A stretch of 64,000 bases of DNA, taken from contig NZ_AVPG01000001.1 of assembly GCF_000775615.1 (NCBI RefSeq), forward strand, positions 62,001 through 126,000. The letters are read 5' to 3'. Positions 19,484 to 28,259 of the stretch are shown here, piece by piece. Numbering within the stretch: the stretch's first letter is position 1; every line of letters begins with the position of its first letter. The notes beneath the pieces are model-generated. The model worked only from the letters and a program-made list of their open reading frames with translations, searched no databases and was not told where the DNA came from. This stretch comes from Pontibacillus litoralis JSM 072002 (GTDB lineage: Bacteria > Bacillota > Bacilli > Bacillales > BH030062). Position numbers and translations under genes: made by a program.

Positions 19484-19687
19484 CTATCGAAATAAGAAGA
19501 CAGATTTAATTTGTTGAAACAAATCCGCTAGATTGTCCATGACTATAAACAAAACAAGAATAAAACCTACTAATGTGGCCCAATGCGCAATGTCCTCTTT
19601 TCCCATTTGTTTTAAAACGGTATGGATCATAGCAATGACAATGCCGATTCCTGCAATTTGAAATAATATATACGTATCCCCCAACAT
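19484..19687 (-). CDS. spoIIIAC: Stage III sporulation protein AC
   Basis: A 67-residue protein with two membrane helices and the family pattern FQIAGIGIVIAMIHTVLKQMG and DIAHWATLVGFI. It is the small membrane subunit of the SpoIIIA complex, between spoIIIAB and spoIIIAD. Confidence 0.95.
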   Translation of the reverse strand: MLGDTYILFQIAGIGIVIAMIHTVLKQMGKEDIAHWATLVGFILVLFIVMDNLADLFQQIKSVFLFR

Positions 19688-19712
19688 ATCTCGCTCTCCT
19701 TTCTTCTCCTCC

Positions 19713-20225
19713 TTATATGAGCAGTAAAATGAGCAGTAATCCAGATAAGAACCCTAAACTTTTTACCATTTTGCTATATCGTTGCTGTTCATCCTCCGCT
19801 TCTTGTAATTCACGCTCTAAGTGAGATAACGCCAGTCTAATATGCTTTTGTTGTCCAACAAAATCATGTTGTCCTAACGTTTGACCGAATTGTTTCATTA
19901 TTTCTTTTTCCCCTAATCCCAAAGCACTGTTAGACCAATATTCCTGAAGTTGCTTTTCCCAGACGAGATGTAAAGGTGCATTGCTCTTTTTTAGCGCACT
20001 ACTAAACGCGTCAAAGAACAACGATAACGGTACAGGAATTTGTTTTGCTACTTGTTCACAAGCTTCCTTAACTGGTGATTGTCCATACAATATTTCTGCT
20101 TCTAATACTTGAAGGGCATTTTTCAGTTGTCGTATTTGTCTCGGACGTTCCTTTAATCGTTTAGCAAATTCAAAACCGCCCCACGTTGTAGCGCACAGTA
20201 GGAGTAGAGCTCCGATCCATTTCAT
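19713..20225 (-). CDS. spoIIIAB: Stage III sporulation protein AB
   Basis: 170 residues with N- and C-terminal hydrophobic helices and RLKERPRQIRQLKNALQVLEAEI, GQTLGQHD and SLGFLSGLLLILLL, all close to B. subtilis SpoIIIAB. It resembles type II secretion F proteins in architecture. It overlaps the end of spoIIIAA by 56 bases, much more than usual. Confidence 0.95.
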   Translation of the reverse strand: MKWIGALLLLCATTWGGFEFAKRLKERPRQIRQLKNALQVLEAEILYGQSPVKEACEQVAKQIPVPLSLFFDAFSSALKKSNAPLHLVWEKQLQEYWSNSALGLGEKEIMKQFGQTLGQHDFVGQQKHIRLALSHLERELQEAEDEQQRYSKMVKSLGFLSGLLLILLLI

Positions 20226-21147
20226 GTGGGATGCACCTCGTTTTCAGTGGGATTCGTTCACCAAATTCATTTAAAACCGTTCGTTTAAAACCTGTCTTGT
20301 CCCATCCTCCTAACACAACAAAACGGCTAAACACTTGGTGCTGAAATAACGGGTGTAAGGAAGGACGATGACGAACGTATTCATAGCTATCCCCGTGCAC
20401 GGTTGATATGACCGTTACCCCCGCATATACAGCTTCCATTAACGCCTTCACATCCTCTTCACTTCCTATTTCGTCCACAATAAGTACATCCGGTGACATG
20501 GAACGTATCATCATCATCATTCCTTCTGCTTTCGGACAAGCGTCCATTACGTCTGTCCGCATACCAAGTGTATGTTGCGGAACCCCATTTATGCTTCCGG
20601 CTATTTCAGACCGCTCATCTATCACTGCTACTTTTTGCGATGGAAGGCTATCTGTCCCTTCACTAATTATTCTCGCTATATCACGTATTAGCGTTGTTTT
20701 CCCCGTTTGTGGAGGCCCAATCAACAAAGTGTTTACATAACGATGGTGATACATAGATGCCATTAAGTCATTGGCGACACCTATTTGTTCTCTTGCAATA
20801 CGAATATTAAATGAACGAATATGGCGTATTGCTTTCACAGCACCCCGTTCCGTATTGACCTTGCCAGCTAAGCCAATTCGATGCCCTCCAGCAATCGTTA
20901 TATACCCCTCTCTCAATTCATCCTCTAATCGATAAATCGAATAATCCGCCAATTGATTTAACACAAATTGACTTTCTTCTATACTAGGCAATACATCGTG
21001 TAGAAATGTAACGTGTTGGCTAAACAATAATTCAATCGGTCGTCCAACTCGAATGCGAATCTCTTGAAGATCTGCCCATTGATTGATAGAGAGTTGCTTC
21101 AGTTCATCCCTTATTCGCTCTGGTAGAATCGTTATAATTTCTTCCAA
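20170..21147 (-). CDS. spoIIIAA: Stage III sporulation protein AA (ATPase)
   Basis: A 325-residue ATPase related to type II/IV secretion ATPases, with Walker A GPPQTGKTTLIRDI and Walker B VLIVDEIGSEEDVKAL. It should power the SpoIIIA channel in the mother cell. The start is TTG at 21147, five bases behind GGTGGGG. The C-terminus runs about 18 residues longer than in B. subtilis, reading into spoIIIAB in another frame. Confidence 0.95.
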   Translation of the reverse strand: MEEIITILPERIRDELKQLSINQWADLQEIRIRVGRPIELLFSQHVTFLHDVLPSIEESQFVLNQLADYSIYRLEDELREGYITIAGGHRIGLAGKVNTERGAVKAIRHIRSFNIRIAREQIGVANDLMASMYHHRYVNTLLIGPPQTGKTTLIRDIARIISEGTDSLPSQKVAVIDERSEIAGSINGVPQHTLGMRTDVMDACPKAEGMMMMIRSMSPDVLIVDEIGSEEDVKALMEAVYAGVTVISTVHGDSYEYVRHRPSLHPLFQHQVFSRFVVLGGWDKTGFKRTVLNEFGERIPLKTRCIPHEMDRSSTPTVRYNVGRF

Positions 21148-21181
21148 TAAAACCCCACCATTCCTCGCATGCTTTTACTGT

Positions 21182-21210
21182 AATTTATGCGCGCTTAATC
21201 AATTTATGAC
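21182..21210 (-). promoter_or_regulatory. Candidate sigma-E promoter of spoIIIA
   Basis: The minus strand reads GTCATAAATT and, after a 13-base spacer, CATAAATT. These resemble sigma-E -35 and -10 elements (ATA core; CATAnnnT). The -10 ends 35 bases before the spoIIIAA start. The operon is sigma-E dependent in B. subtilis. Confidence 0.55.
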
Positions 21211-21321
21211 CGTAAATGATAGAAGAGACATCTTACAAAAATAGATAGTAGATATGAATAGAGGAAATGACCTGGAAGAAGGAATTATACACTTCTGTGA
21301 TTATTTAGGAGAGCAAAACAA

Positions 21322-21366
21322 AAAAAACTGCACCCGTCGTCTAATTCCGACGTTGGTACAGTTTTT
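21322..21366. terminator. Terminator after efp
   Basis: A strong near-perfect hairpin (AAAAAACTG, ACC, CGTCG arms around ATTAGA/TCTAAT loop) flanked by A and T runs, so it could work in both directions. It lies 20 bases past the efp stop. Confidence 0.85.
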
Positions 21367-21385
21367 TGCATTTATTAGAACGATT

Positions 21386-21949
21386 CTATTTGTTTGAACG
21401 TGAAACGTATTTACCGTCGCTCGTACTAACGATAATTTTATCCCCTTCATTAATAAAGAAAGGTACTTGTACGATTAAACCTGTTTCCACTGTTGCAGGC
21501 TTAGACCCACCACTAGCAGTGTCTCCTTTAATACCTGGTTCTGTTTCCGTAACTTCAAGCTCAACGTTGTTTGGCAATTCAACGCCAATCGTTTCCCCTT
21601 GATAAAACTGAATGTTGATTTCCATGTTTTCTTTTAAATAGTTTAGCTCATCTTCTATTTGCTTTTCATTCAGTTCAACTTGCTCATACGTATTGTTATC
21701 CATAAACGTATGCATATCTCCTGAAGCATACAAATATTGCATTTTACTATTTTCGATATGGGCTTTTGCTACTTTTTCACCAGCACGGAATGTTCTTTCT
21801 TGAATCGCACCTGTACGAAGGTTACGCATTTTAGAACGAACAAAAGCTGCCCCTTTACCTGGCTTTACGTGTTGAAACTCCAACACTTGCCAAATGCCAT
21901 TATCTACTTCAATCGTTAACCCTGTTTTAAAATCATTTACTGAAATCAT
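21386..21949 (-). CDS. efp: Translation elongation factor P
   Basis: 187 residues in three beta-barrel domains. The tip loop [10 protein letters not shown] holds K32, the modified residue in Bacillus EF-P (5-aminopentanol type in B. subtilis). The signature near residue 150 is [19 protein letters not shown]. It relieves ribosome stalling at polyproline. It follows the papA-like gene by 21 bases. Confidence 0.97.
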   Translation of the reverse strand: MISVNDFKTGLTIEVDNGIWQVLEFQHVKPGKGAAFVRSKMRNLRTGAIQERTFRAGEKVAKAHIENSKMQYLYASGDMHTFMDNNTYEQVELNEKQIEDELNYLKENMEINIQFYQGETIGVELPNNVELEVTETEPGIKGDTASGGSKPATVETGLIVQVPFFINEGDKIIVSTSDGKYVSRSNK

Positions 21950-21970
21950 ATGATGTCCTCCTTCAATAGG

Positions 21971-23032
21971 CTATAGCGTAATAAGCTTCTTCGTAGATGT
22001 AGATAAACGCTCGTTGCCACTTTCTGTAATAACCGTATCATCTTCTATACGACAGCCACCAATCTCTGGCACGTAAATACCTGGTTCAACTGTAACTACC
22101 ATGCCTGGCTTTAACGTTTCTTGAGAGCGGAACGATAAACCTGGGCCTTCATGAACATCTAAACCAATGCCATGACCGGTAGAGTGGCCAAAATAATCCC
22201 CGTATCCCTTTTCCGTAATATAATCACGTGTTAAGTCATCCGCTTCTTTTGCTGTTATACCAGCCTTCAAGCCTTGTAATCCACGTAATTGCGCTTCTAA
22301 AACCGTGTCATAAATTTCTCTTAATGACTCACTAATTTCTCCTACAGCAACGGTACGGGTTATATCTGAACAATACCCTTTATAAAGTGCGCCAAAATCA
22401 AGCGTTACTAACTCTCCGGACTGTATTACTTTATCAGATGCAACACCATGTGGCAAGGCAGATCGATAACCTGAAGCTACAATAATATCAAATGAAGAGG
22501 AAGTTGCTCCTTGTTGACGCATAAAGAATTCTAATTCATTTGCTACATCAATCTCTTTTACGCCTGGTTTTATGTACGTCAGAATATGTTCAAAGGCCGC
22601 ATCTGCTATTTGAGCCGCTTCCTTTAATATCTTAATCTCATCTTCATTCTTTATCAAGCGCAATTTTTCAATCATGTTTCCTGTAGGTACGAGTGATACA
22701 TCCACGACTTTTTGGTAAGCTTCGTATTGCGCATACGTCATGTGTGCTTTCTCAAAACCAAGTTGATGGACGCCACACCGATTTACTTGCGTCGCAATTT
22801 CTTCGTGAATTGGTCCATGATGTTGAATAATCGTGAAACCTTTCACTTCATCAGCAGCTTGCTTCATATAACGAAAGTCAGTAATAAATATCGCTTCTTC
22901 CATCGTAATGAGCACAACACCGGCTGTTCCTGTAAAATTGGTGATATAACGTCGGTTTTTACTACTTGTAATAAGGAACCCATCCATCTCTTGTTCCTTC
23001 ATCATTTCTCTTATGTTACGTATTTTCTCCAT
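21971..23032 (-). CDS. papA: Xaa-Pro aminopeptidase-like M24 peptidase (YqhT/PapA)
   Basis: 353 residues: a creatinase N-terminal domain (1-125) and a pita-bread catalytic domain. Metal ligands appear in LDFGALYKGYCSDITRT, GHSTGHGIGLDVHEGPGLS, TVEPGIY and GCRIEDD. It removes N-terminal residues before proline, which suits its constant partnership with efp. It lies between aroQ and efp as in B. subtilis. Confidence 0.94.
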   Translation of the reverse strand: MEKIRNIREMMKEQEMDGFLITSSKNRRYITNFTGTAGVVLITMEEAIFITDFRYMKQAADEVKGFTIIQHHGPIHEEIATQVNRCGVHQLGFEKAHMTYAQYEAYQKVVDVSLVPTGNMIEKLRLIKNEDEIKILKEAAQIADAAFEHILTYIKPGVKEIDVANELEFFMRQQGATSSSFDIIVASGYRSALPHGVASDKVIQSGELVTLDFGALYKGYCSDITRTVAVGEISESLREIYDTVLEAQLRGLQGLKAGITAKEADDLTRDYITEKGYGDYFGHSTGHGIGLDVHEGPGLSFRSQETLKPGMVVTVEPGIYVPEIGGCRIEDDTVITESGNERLSTSTKKLITL

Positions 23033-23044
23033 ATTTGCTCCCCC

Positions 23045-23479
23045 TTATGAGTATTGATTAATGAACGCTTGAGTAGCTAACACATATCCCATTGCCCCTA
23101 ATCCTACAACTTGTCCCCACGCAACCGGAGCGATGTACGATGTGTGACGAAACGTTTCTCGCTGATGCACATTCGAAAGGTGCACTTCAATTACCGGCAA
23201 TCCTACACTGGCAATCGCATCCCGTAAAGCCACACTCGTGTGCGTATAAGCACCAGGATTAAAGACGATTCCCGCTACGTCATGACGAGCTTGATGAATT
23301 TGATCAATTAGTTCCCCTTCATGATTGGATTGAAATGCTTTTACTTTCCAACCGTGGCGCTGACATACTTCTTCTACTTGCTGTTCAATATCTTGTAGCG
23401 TTACTGCTCCATAAATATCTGGCTCCCGAACCCCTAGCAAATTCAAATTCGGTCCATTTAGTAATAATAATTGTTTCAT
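23045..23479 (-). CDS. aroQ: Type II 3-dehydroquinate dehydratase
   Basis: 144 residues from ATG 23479 behind AGGAGAG. Motifs: NGPNLNLLGVREPDIYG (catalytic Tyr), FNPGAYTHTSVALRDA and EVHLSNVHQRETFRH. The enzyme dehydrates 3-dehydroquinate in the shikimate pathway; shikimate kinase AroK is elsewhere in this window. The frame extends upstream to 23503 but without a ribosome site. Confidence 0.97.
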   Translation of the reverse strand: MKQLLLLNGPNLNLLGVREPDIYGAVTLQDIEQQVEEVCQRHGWKVKAFQSNHEGELIDQIHQARHDVAGIVFNPGAYTHTSVALRDAIASVGLPVIEVHLSNVHQRETFRHTSYIAPVAWGQVVGLGAMGYVLATQAFINQYS

Positions 23480-23556
23480 CATTTCTCTCCTACACCCAAT
23501 CAACCATAATATTCAGACACTTTTAAGAATAACATAATAAATGCCGAATACGCTAT

Positions 23557-24066
23557 TTATTTCGCATTTTCTGCTTCGTACTGTTGATATTCGTAAGAGA
23601 TGGAATATCCTATGAACGTACCATATAATAAGTATATACAAATGGTTGTTACGATTGTATTACTATCTAGCTCACTAAAGGAGGGTACTGCTTCAAAAAC
23701 GGGATTCATAAAATAAAAAAAGACAAACCACAAAGCCACACCGAAAATCATAGCCGGCATCATGCCTACCATTTTCCGAAACAAGAAAAAGTACAAGACA
23801 GCGACGACAATAGATAATACACCAACACAAAGAATGCCAAGCAGTTCTCCTAACCAACTACTCGCCCATTCCGTTTGTATCCAAGATCGTATAACAAACG
23901 ATGCAGCTGAAACCGTGCTAAAGCTAAAATAATACGTGACAGTTCCTATAAAGCTCCATAACACACCACCAACAAATCCAGTAACAATTGCTTTACTCAA
24001 TGCAGACATAGGTTTTTCCGTTTTATTTTGCTCCAATTGTTGTGTTTCCATTTCACGTCGTGCCAT
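23557..24066 (-). CDS. yqhR: Conserved membrane protein YqhR
   Basis: A 169-residue protein with four predicted membrane helices in residues 27-165 and a charged Gln/Glu-rich N-terminus. It matches YqhR of Bacillus in position (between yqhQ and aroQ) and size. ATG 24066 follows AGAGGTGAT. Function unknown. Confidence 0.85.
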   Translation of the reverse strand: MARREMETQQLEQNKTEKPMSALSKAIVTGFVGGVLWSFIGTVTYYFSFSTVSAASFVIRSWIQTEWASSWLGELLGILCVGVLSIVVAVLYFFLFRKMVGMMPAMIFGVALWFVFFYFMNPVFEAVPSFSELDSNTIVTTICIYLLYGTFIGYSISYEYQQYEAENAK

Positions 24067-24201
24067 TGCAATCACCTCTTTAAGTAGCATAGCCTAAAAA
24101 GGTAAATTCCATGCTTTTTCACTAAGGGACTAGAGGTAGAACACGTTTTCTAGTAAAATATAAAGAAACTAAGCAAGCTACATCATTTAGGATGGTGAAA
24201 T

Positions 24202-25158
24202 ATGAGTGAACAAAATCAAGCTGTTTATGGCGGGCAAGCTGTTGTCGAAGGCGTTATGTTCGCCGGAAAATCAAGCTACGTAACAGCAATTAGAAGAAAA
24301 GACCAATCAATTGAATATTTTGAAGTAGAAAGGAAAGACTCTAAAGGAGCACAACGATTAAAGAGAATACCTTTTTTGCGTGGTTTAGTAGCACTTGTAC
24401 ATGCTAGCGCCAATGGTACGAAACATTTAAACTTTTCAACAGAACGATACGATGTCCATCCTGAAGATGACGATACCATACAAAAGGAAGAAGAAACATC
24501 GAAATTAGCAATGATCATTGGCGTTGGAGCAGTTGGTGTTCTTTCCTTTATAGTAGGAAAGATAATCTTTACATTAACGCCTGCTCTTATTGCAGAACTA
24601 TTTCGTGGTGTCGTACCTGGTAAAACAGGGCAAGTCATGTTAGAAGGGTTATTTAAGTTTATCTTTCTTTTATCCTATATTTACTTAATCTCCTTAACAC
24701 CACTTATTAAACGCGTGTTTCAATATCACGGTGCAGAGCATAAAGTGATTAACACATATGAAAATGGTGACGAATTAACCGTCGAAAATGTCCAAAAAAA
24801 TTCTCGACTGCATTATCGCTGCGGTTCTAGTTTTATACTTTTTACCGTTTTTGTCGGGATTGTCGTCTATTTACTACCTTTCATCGCCACGGAACCATTA
24901 TGGTGGAGAATGGTCAATCGTATTTTACTACTTCCTGTTGTTATCGGAATCTCCTTTGAAGTATTACAATTAACGAATAAAGCAAGAAATATTCCAGGAT
25001 TAAAGTTGCTAGGCTATCCAGGCTTATGGTTACAATTACTAACGACGAAAGAACCAACCGATGATCAAGTAGAAGTAGCCATCCACTCATTTAAAAAAGT
25101 TCTAGAAAATGATAAAAACGCTGGTAAAAGTGGTATATATGGTAGTAAGGTAATGTAA
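24202..25158 (+). CDS. yqhQ: DUF1385 membrane protein YqhQ
   Basis: 318 residues with the DUF1385 hallmarks: N-terminal YGGQAVVEGVMFAGK, a central YHGAEHKVINTYENGDELT and SRLHYRCGSSFILFTV, and several membrane helices (about 95-120, 145-165, 215-235, 245-265). The conserved His/Glu/Cys residues suggest a metal-binding enzyme, but the function is not established. It is divergent from yqhR and followed by yqhP 28 bases on. Confidence 0.9.
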   Translation: MSEQNQAVYGGQAVVEGVMFAGKSSYVTAIRRKDQSIEYFEVERKDSKGAQRLKRIPFLRGLVALVHASANGTKHLNFSTERYDVHPEDDDTIQKEEETSKLAMIIGVGAVGVLSFIVGKIIFTLTPALIAELFRGVVPGKTGQVMLEGLFKFIFLLSYIYLISLTPLIKRVFQYHGAEHKVINTYENGDELTVENVQKNSRLHYRCGSSFILFTVFVGIVVYLLPFIATEPLWWRMVNRILLLPVVIGISFEVLQLTNKARNIPGLKLLGYPGLWLQLLTTKEPTDDQVEVAIHSFKKVLENDKNAGKSGIYGSKVM

Positions 25159-25186
25159 ATCAACATGCAGAAAGGAGGAGCATTCA

Positions 25187-25594
25187 TTGTTTCAAAAAGT
25201 TGCAAAACCGCTCTTTTTTACAATTATCGGTCTAGCCATTGTAGGTATAGCATACGAACTTATGACAAACGCAGGTGCCTTTTTCACCCAAATGCTCATT
25301 ACTATCGGCATCGCTGTTGTCATAATTAGTATTTTGTATTTCATTATGAATAAATTCGTATTCAATCAATCGAATGATATGAAGCACTATCGCAAAGCTG
25401 TACGTCAATCGAAGATGAAATATGGCAAGACCAAATCCTCTAGCATAAAGAACAAAACAAAACCTACTACCTTCAAAAACAAAACAAGCGTAAAATCCGA
25501 GAAACTTACCAAAAATAGACCCCGAAAAAAACCGTCTCATTTACGTGTCATTGAAGGAAACAAAAATAAGAAAAAAGACCGGGCCTCACTATAA
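25187..25594 (+). CDS. yqhP: Small membrane protein YqhP (SA1362 family)
   Basis: A 135-residue protein with two N-terminal membrane helices (about 8-25 and 32-52) and a long, strongly basic Lys-rich tail of low complexity. Start is TTG at 25187 behind AAAGGAGGAG. It follows yqhQ in one operon as in B. subtilis. The basic tail could touch nucleic acid or phospholipid head groups; function unknown. Confidence 0.85.
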   Translation: MFQKVAKPLFFTIIGLAIVGIAYELMTNAGAFFTQMLITIGIAVVIISILYFIMNKFVFNQSNDMKHYRKAVRQSKMKYGKTKSSSIKNKTKPTTFKNKTSVKSEKLTKNRPRKKPSHLRVIEGNKNKKKDRASL

Positions 25595-25615
25595 AAGAGA
25601 TGCCTGGTCTTTTTT
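25571..25615. terminator. Bidirectional terminator between yqhP and yqhO
   Basis: AAAAAAGACC(A/G)GGC and its complement GCCTGGTCTTTTTT enclose a loop between two convergent genes, giving T runs on both strands. Confidence 0.85.
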
Positions 25616-26504
25616 ATGGAATCCAATTTTGTAAAAACTCATTTGCTTTCTTCTCACCTATCTCCATCAACTCTTCTTTCTGTTGATTCGTCATTTGAAA
25701 GTCTGTCGTATCCACATTTTCTATAGGAATAAATAGAATATCAGCCGTTTCTCCTGTCGAAATATGTCTCGCATCATGTGCTTTTTTCATAGTAGAGAAT
25801 AGAGCATGGAACATTTCAATCGCGTTGTTAATTTTCCGCGGTGGAATGTTATCCATTGAATCACTTAACTTCATACCGAGTATAGGCCGTTTTCTTCCTC
25901 CATCACGGGACGTAAATACCCAAATAGGAAAGTTACTTAACAGACCTCCATCCACCATAACACTTTTCACATCCGTTTTTCCTTTCAACTTATCCGGTAT
26001 AAAAAAGTATGGCAGGCCTGCACTCATCCGAACTGCTCTTGCCACACTGAAATGATTAGGATTTAATCCATACAACCGTTCTAAATCATCTGGCAACACA
26101 ACCATACGGCCTAAGCTTAAGTCAGAAGCAATGACTTTTAATCGGCCCTCTGGTATATCTCCAAATGTGTATACTCCTTTTGCTGCTAATTGTTCATACA
26201 ACCATTGTTCGAAGTTCTTCCCTTTATAAATTCCAAGTCGAAAGTATAAGGACAGCCATTTAGTAAAAGGAAACCAATTACCTAGCATAGGAGGGTCTAA
26301 AAACTTCTCCAAATGGACTTGATCAAATCGCTCCCGAATTTCATCACTAGTGTAGCCAGCAGCTAAAAAAGCAGACAATATCGCACCAGCAGATGTTCCA
26401 GCTACACGTTCATACTGATACCCTTTAGCTTCTACTGCTCGAATCGCTCCTAAGAAAGCAACAGCCTTCACACCCCCACCCGAAAAAACACCATCCACCT
26501 TCAT
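25614..26504 (-). CDS. yqhO: Patatin-like phospholipase (YqhO)
   Basis: 296 residues from ATG 26504 behind GGAGGGATTG. The catalytic serine is in GTSAG, the oxyanion glycines in SGGGVKAVAFLGA and the aspartate in VDGGLL, the Ser-Asp dyad of patatin-type lipid acyl hydrolases. Substrate unknown; likely cytoplasmic or membrane-associated. It lies between mntR and yqhP. Confidence 0.92.
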   Translation of the reverse strand: MKVDGVFSGGGVKAVAFLGAIRAVEAKGYQYERVAGTSAGAILSAFLAAGYTSDEIRERFDQVHLEKFLDPPMLGNWFPFTKWLSLYFRLGIYKGKNFEQWLYEQLAAKGVYTFGDIPEGRLKVIASDLSLGRMVVLPDDLERLYGLNPNHFSVARAVRMSAGLPYFFIPDKLKGKTDVKSVMVDGGLLSNFPIWVFTSRDGGRKRPILGMKLSDSMDNIPPRKINNAIEMFHALFSTMKKAHDARHISTGETADILFIPIENVDTTDFQMTNQQKEELMEIGEKKANEFLQNWIP

Positions 26505-26565
26505 TACAATCCCTCCCACACCATTAGTTTAGTGTATTTAAAATCAGATTAGAACATTTCTAACA

Positions 26566-26602
26566 TAAAAAAATAGCAACTAAACTTCAGCTGCTATTTC
26601 TC
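26566..26602 (-). terminator. Terminator after mntR
   Basis: AAATAGCAGCT and AGTTGCTATTT pair on the minus strand and are followed by TTTT; the stem includes the end of mntR. Confidence 0.75.
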
Positions 26603-27025
26603 CATCTGCTCTTCATTCTTTTGTTGAATACTTCTTAATTCTTTTATATAATCAGGGTTCGTTTCAAAAAATTGAACGAGATCACCAATTCGATCAATAG
26701 AGTTCCAACTTAAATGATGTTCAATTCCCTCTACATCATTATAAATATTCTCCTCATCCACTCCAATGACTTCCAAGAATTGTTCTAGTAAGTCATGGCG
26801 GTACACTAGGCGCTTACCGACTTTCTTTCCTTTACTTGTTAAAATAAGACCTCTATATTTTTCATAATTTAAGTACTCATCCTTGTCTAGCTTCTGCACC
26901 ATTTTCGTAACTGAGGAAGGGTGGACTTGTAAATTCTCCGCTATGTCAGACACTCTCGCATACCCTTTGTCTTCAATTAATATATATATTTGTTCAATAT
27001 AATCTTCCATACTAGGTGTTGGCAT
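26594..27025 (-). CDS. mntR: Manganese transport regulator MntR
   Basis: 143 residues from ATG 27025 behind GGAGGATT, one more than B. subtilis MntR. The N-terminal winged helix has [18 protein letters not shown]; metal ligands D8 and E11 lie in SMEDYIEQ and others in GIEHHLSW. It is a DtxR-family repressor that shuts off Mn(II) uptake when manganese is plentiful. It lies between splB and yqhO. Confidence 0.96.
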   Translation of the reverse strand: MPTPSMEDYIEQIYILIEDKGYARVSDIAENLQVHPSSVTKMVQKLDKDEYLNYEKYRGLILTSKGKKVGKRLVYRHDLLEQFLEVIGVDEENIYNDVEGIEHHLSWNSIDRIGDLVQFFETNPDYIKELRSIQQKNEEQMEK

Positions 27026-27105
27026 AACAATCCTCCAATTCTGCCGTTTCAGCAATACTCCGCCAGTTAAAATGATACACTAGAAAAGGGTAAATAACAA
27101 GATTT

Positions 27106-28137
27106 CTAAGTGAAGTAAACTATTTTACTAGTAGGAAAAAATTGTTCCACATATTTTTGGAACGTTTGTTGAATTTCTTCTTGTTGCTCCGTTTGATATA
27201 CATATTTCCCAATACCATAACGACCCCATTTATACTTTCGTTCTTCTTCCCTCATCTCAAGTTTCGTTTTCGGATATCTTTGTAGAATGACTTTTTTGGC
27301 TGGCTTTGTAAAGCGATGCTGGATAAGTTCGAAAGTTAAATCATTTTCTCTTGCAAGTGAACCTGCCATTTCTTGATGCAAGTGCTTAAACAATTGATAA
27401 TATCCTTCTTTCCAATCCTCTCCATACAAATAAATTGGCGCAACGATAAAACCTAGCGGGTATCCAGCATCTGCTACTTTGCGTGCTGCTTGTAAACGTT
27501 GTTGTAACGGAGATGTACCTGGTTCAAACTTCTTAATCACATAATCTGCATTAATACTAAACCGAAATCTTGTATGGCCATTATGAGCCGCGTCTAACAA
27601 ATGGTCTACGTGATGGTATTTCGTCACAAAGCGTAAGCGTCCTTTTTCTTGCTGACCGATAAATTCAATTGTTTTCTTAAGAGAATGGGTTAAATGATCA
27701 ATTCCCACGATGTCAGACGTACACGCCGCCTCGAAACGTGTCGGTTCCTCTCTTTCCTCTATATAAGATAATGCTTGCTCGAAGATGTCTTCTAAATTTA
27801 CATACGTCCGTATATACGGTTTTTTTCCTAACGTCGTTTGTAAATAACAATAGTGGCAGTGTCCCATACATCCTGTGGCCAATGGAATCGCATATTCTGC
27901 CGAGGGTTTAGAGGTATCAAATTTCAACGTCTTTCGTACACCTATAACAAGCGTTTTCTTTGCGTTAGCATATTTTCTTAACTCTGTATCGCCTGGAATT
28001 CCGCGTACTTGATTATGAGAAGTTGTTTCTCTAATTTCAATACCTTGTTGCTTAAACTTTTCATACAATTGCTTACCTAGCGGATATTCCATAGCTCTTG
28101 GTTCAATATATATAAGATTTGGTGTAAATGGTTCCAC
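27106..28137 (-). CDS. splB: Spore photoproduct lyase SplB
   Basis: A radical SAM enzyme of 343 residues (B. subtilis 342). The cluster cysteines C90, C94 and C97 lie in GCMGHCHYCYL, and the hydrogen-donating cysteine is C139 in EAACTSDIVGID. It repairs the UV thymine dimer of spores (spore photoproduct) during germination. Start GTG 28137 behind GGAGTGAT. The usual partner splA is not present upstream; instead there is a 26-bp inverted repeat. Confidence 0.97.
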   Translation of the reverse strand: MEPFTPNLIYIEPRAMEYPLGKQLYEKFKQQGIEIRETTSHNQVRGIPGDTELRKYANAKKTLVIGVRKTLKFDTSKPSAEYAIPLATGCMGHCHYCYLQTTLGKKPYIRTYVNLEDIFEQALSYIEEREEPTRFEAACTSDIVGIDHLTHSLKKTIEFIGQQEKGRLRFVTKYHHVDHLLDAAHNGHTRFRFSINADYVIKKFEPGTSPLQQRLQAARKVADAGYPLGFIVAPIYLYGEDWKEGYYQLFKHLHQEMAGSLARENDLTFELIQHRFTKPAKKVILQRYPKTKLEMREEERKYKWGRYGIGKYVYQTEQQEEIQQTFQKYVEQFFPTSKIVYFT

Positions 28138-28185
28138 ACTATCACTCCTTTCGAGCTATAGTGTGTACCAATTCTAATTACACAT

Positions 28186-28211
28186 GTATGAAGCATTTTT
28201 CACCTTCATAC
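28186..28211. repeat. Inverted repeat upstream of splB
   Basis: GTATGAAG and CTTCATAC are perfect complements separated by 10 bases, 49 bases before the splB start and with no T run on the splB strand. It may be an operator or an mRNA hairpin. Confidence 0.6.
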
Positions 28212-28213
28212 TA

Positions 28214-28256
28214 CAATAAAAGCTTAGAGAGGCATGTTGCTTCCCTAAGCTTTTAT
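28214..28256 (-). terminator. Terminator after nrdJ
   Basis: AATAAAAGCTTAG and CTAAGCTTTTATT pair across a loop just after the nrdJ stop codon on the minus strand. Confidence 0.75.
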
Positions 28257-28259
28257 TCA

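Noticed and set aside
28180-28215. Sigma-G promoter for splB (GTATG ... CATACAT)
   Set aside because: Spacer is 16 rather than 17-18 and the -10 lacks the conserved TA at its end; the similarity comes from the inverted repeat.
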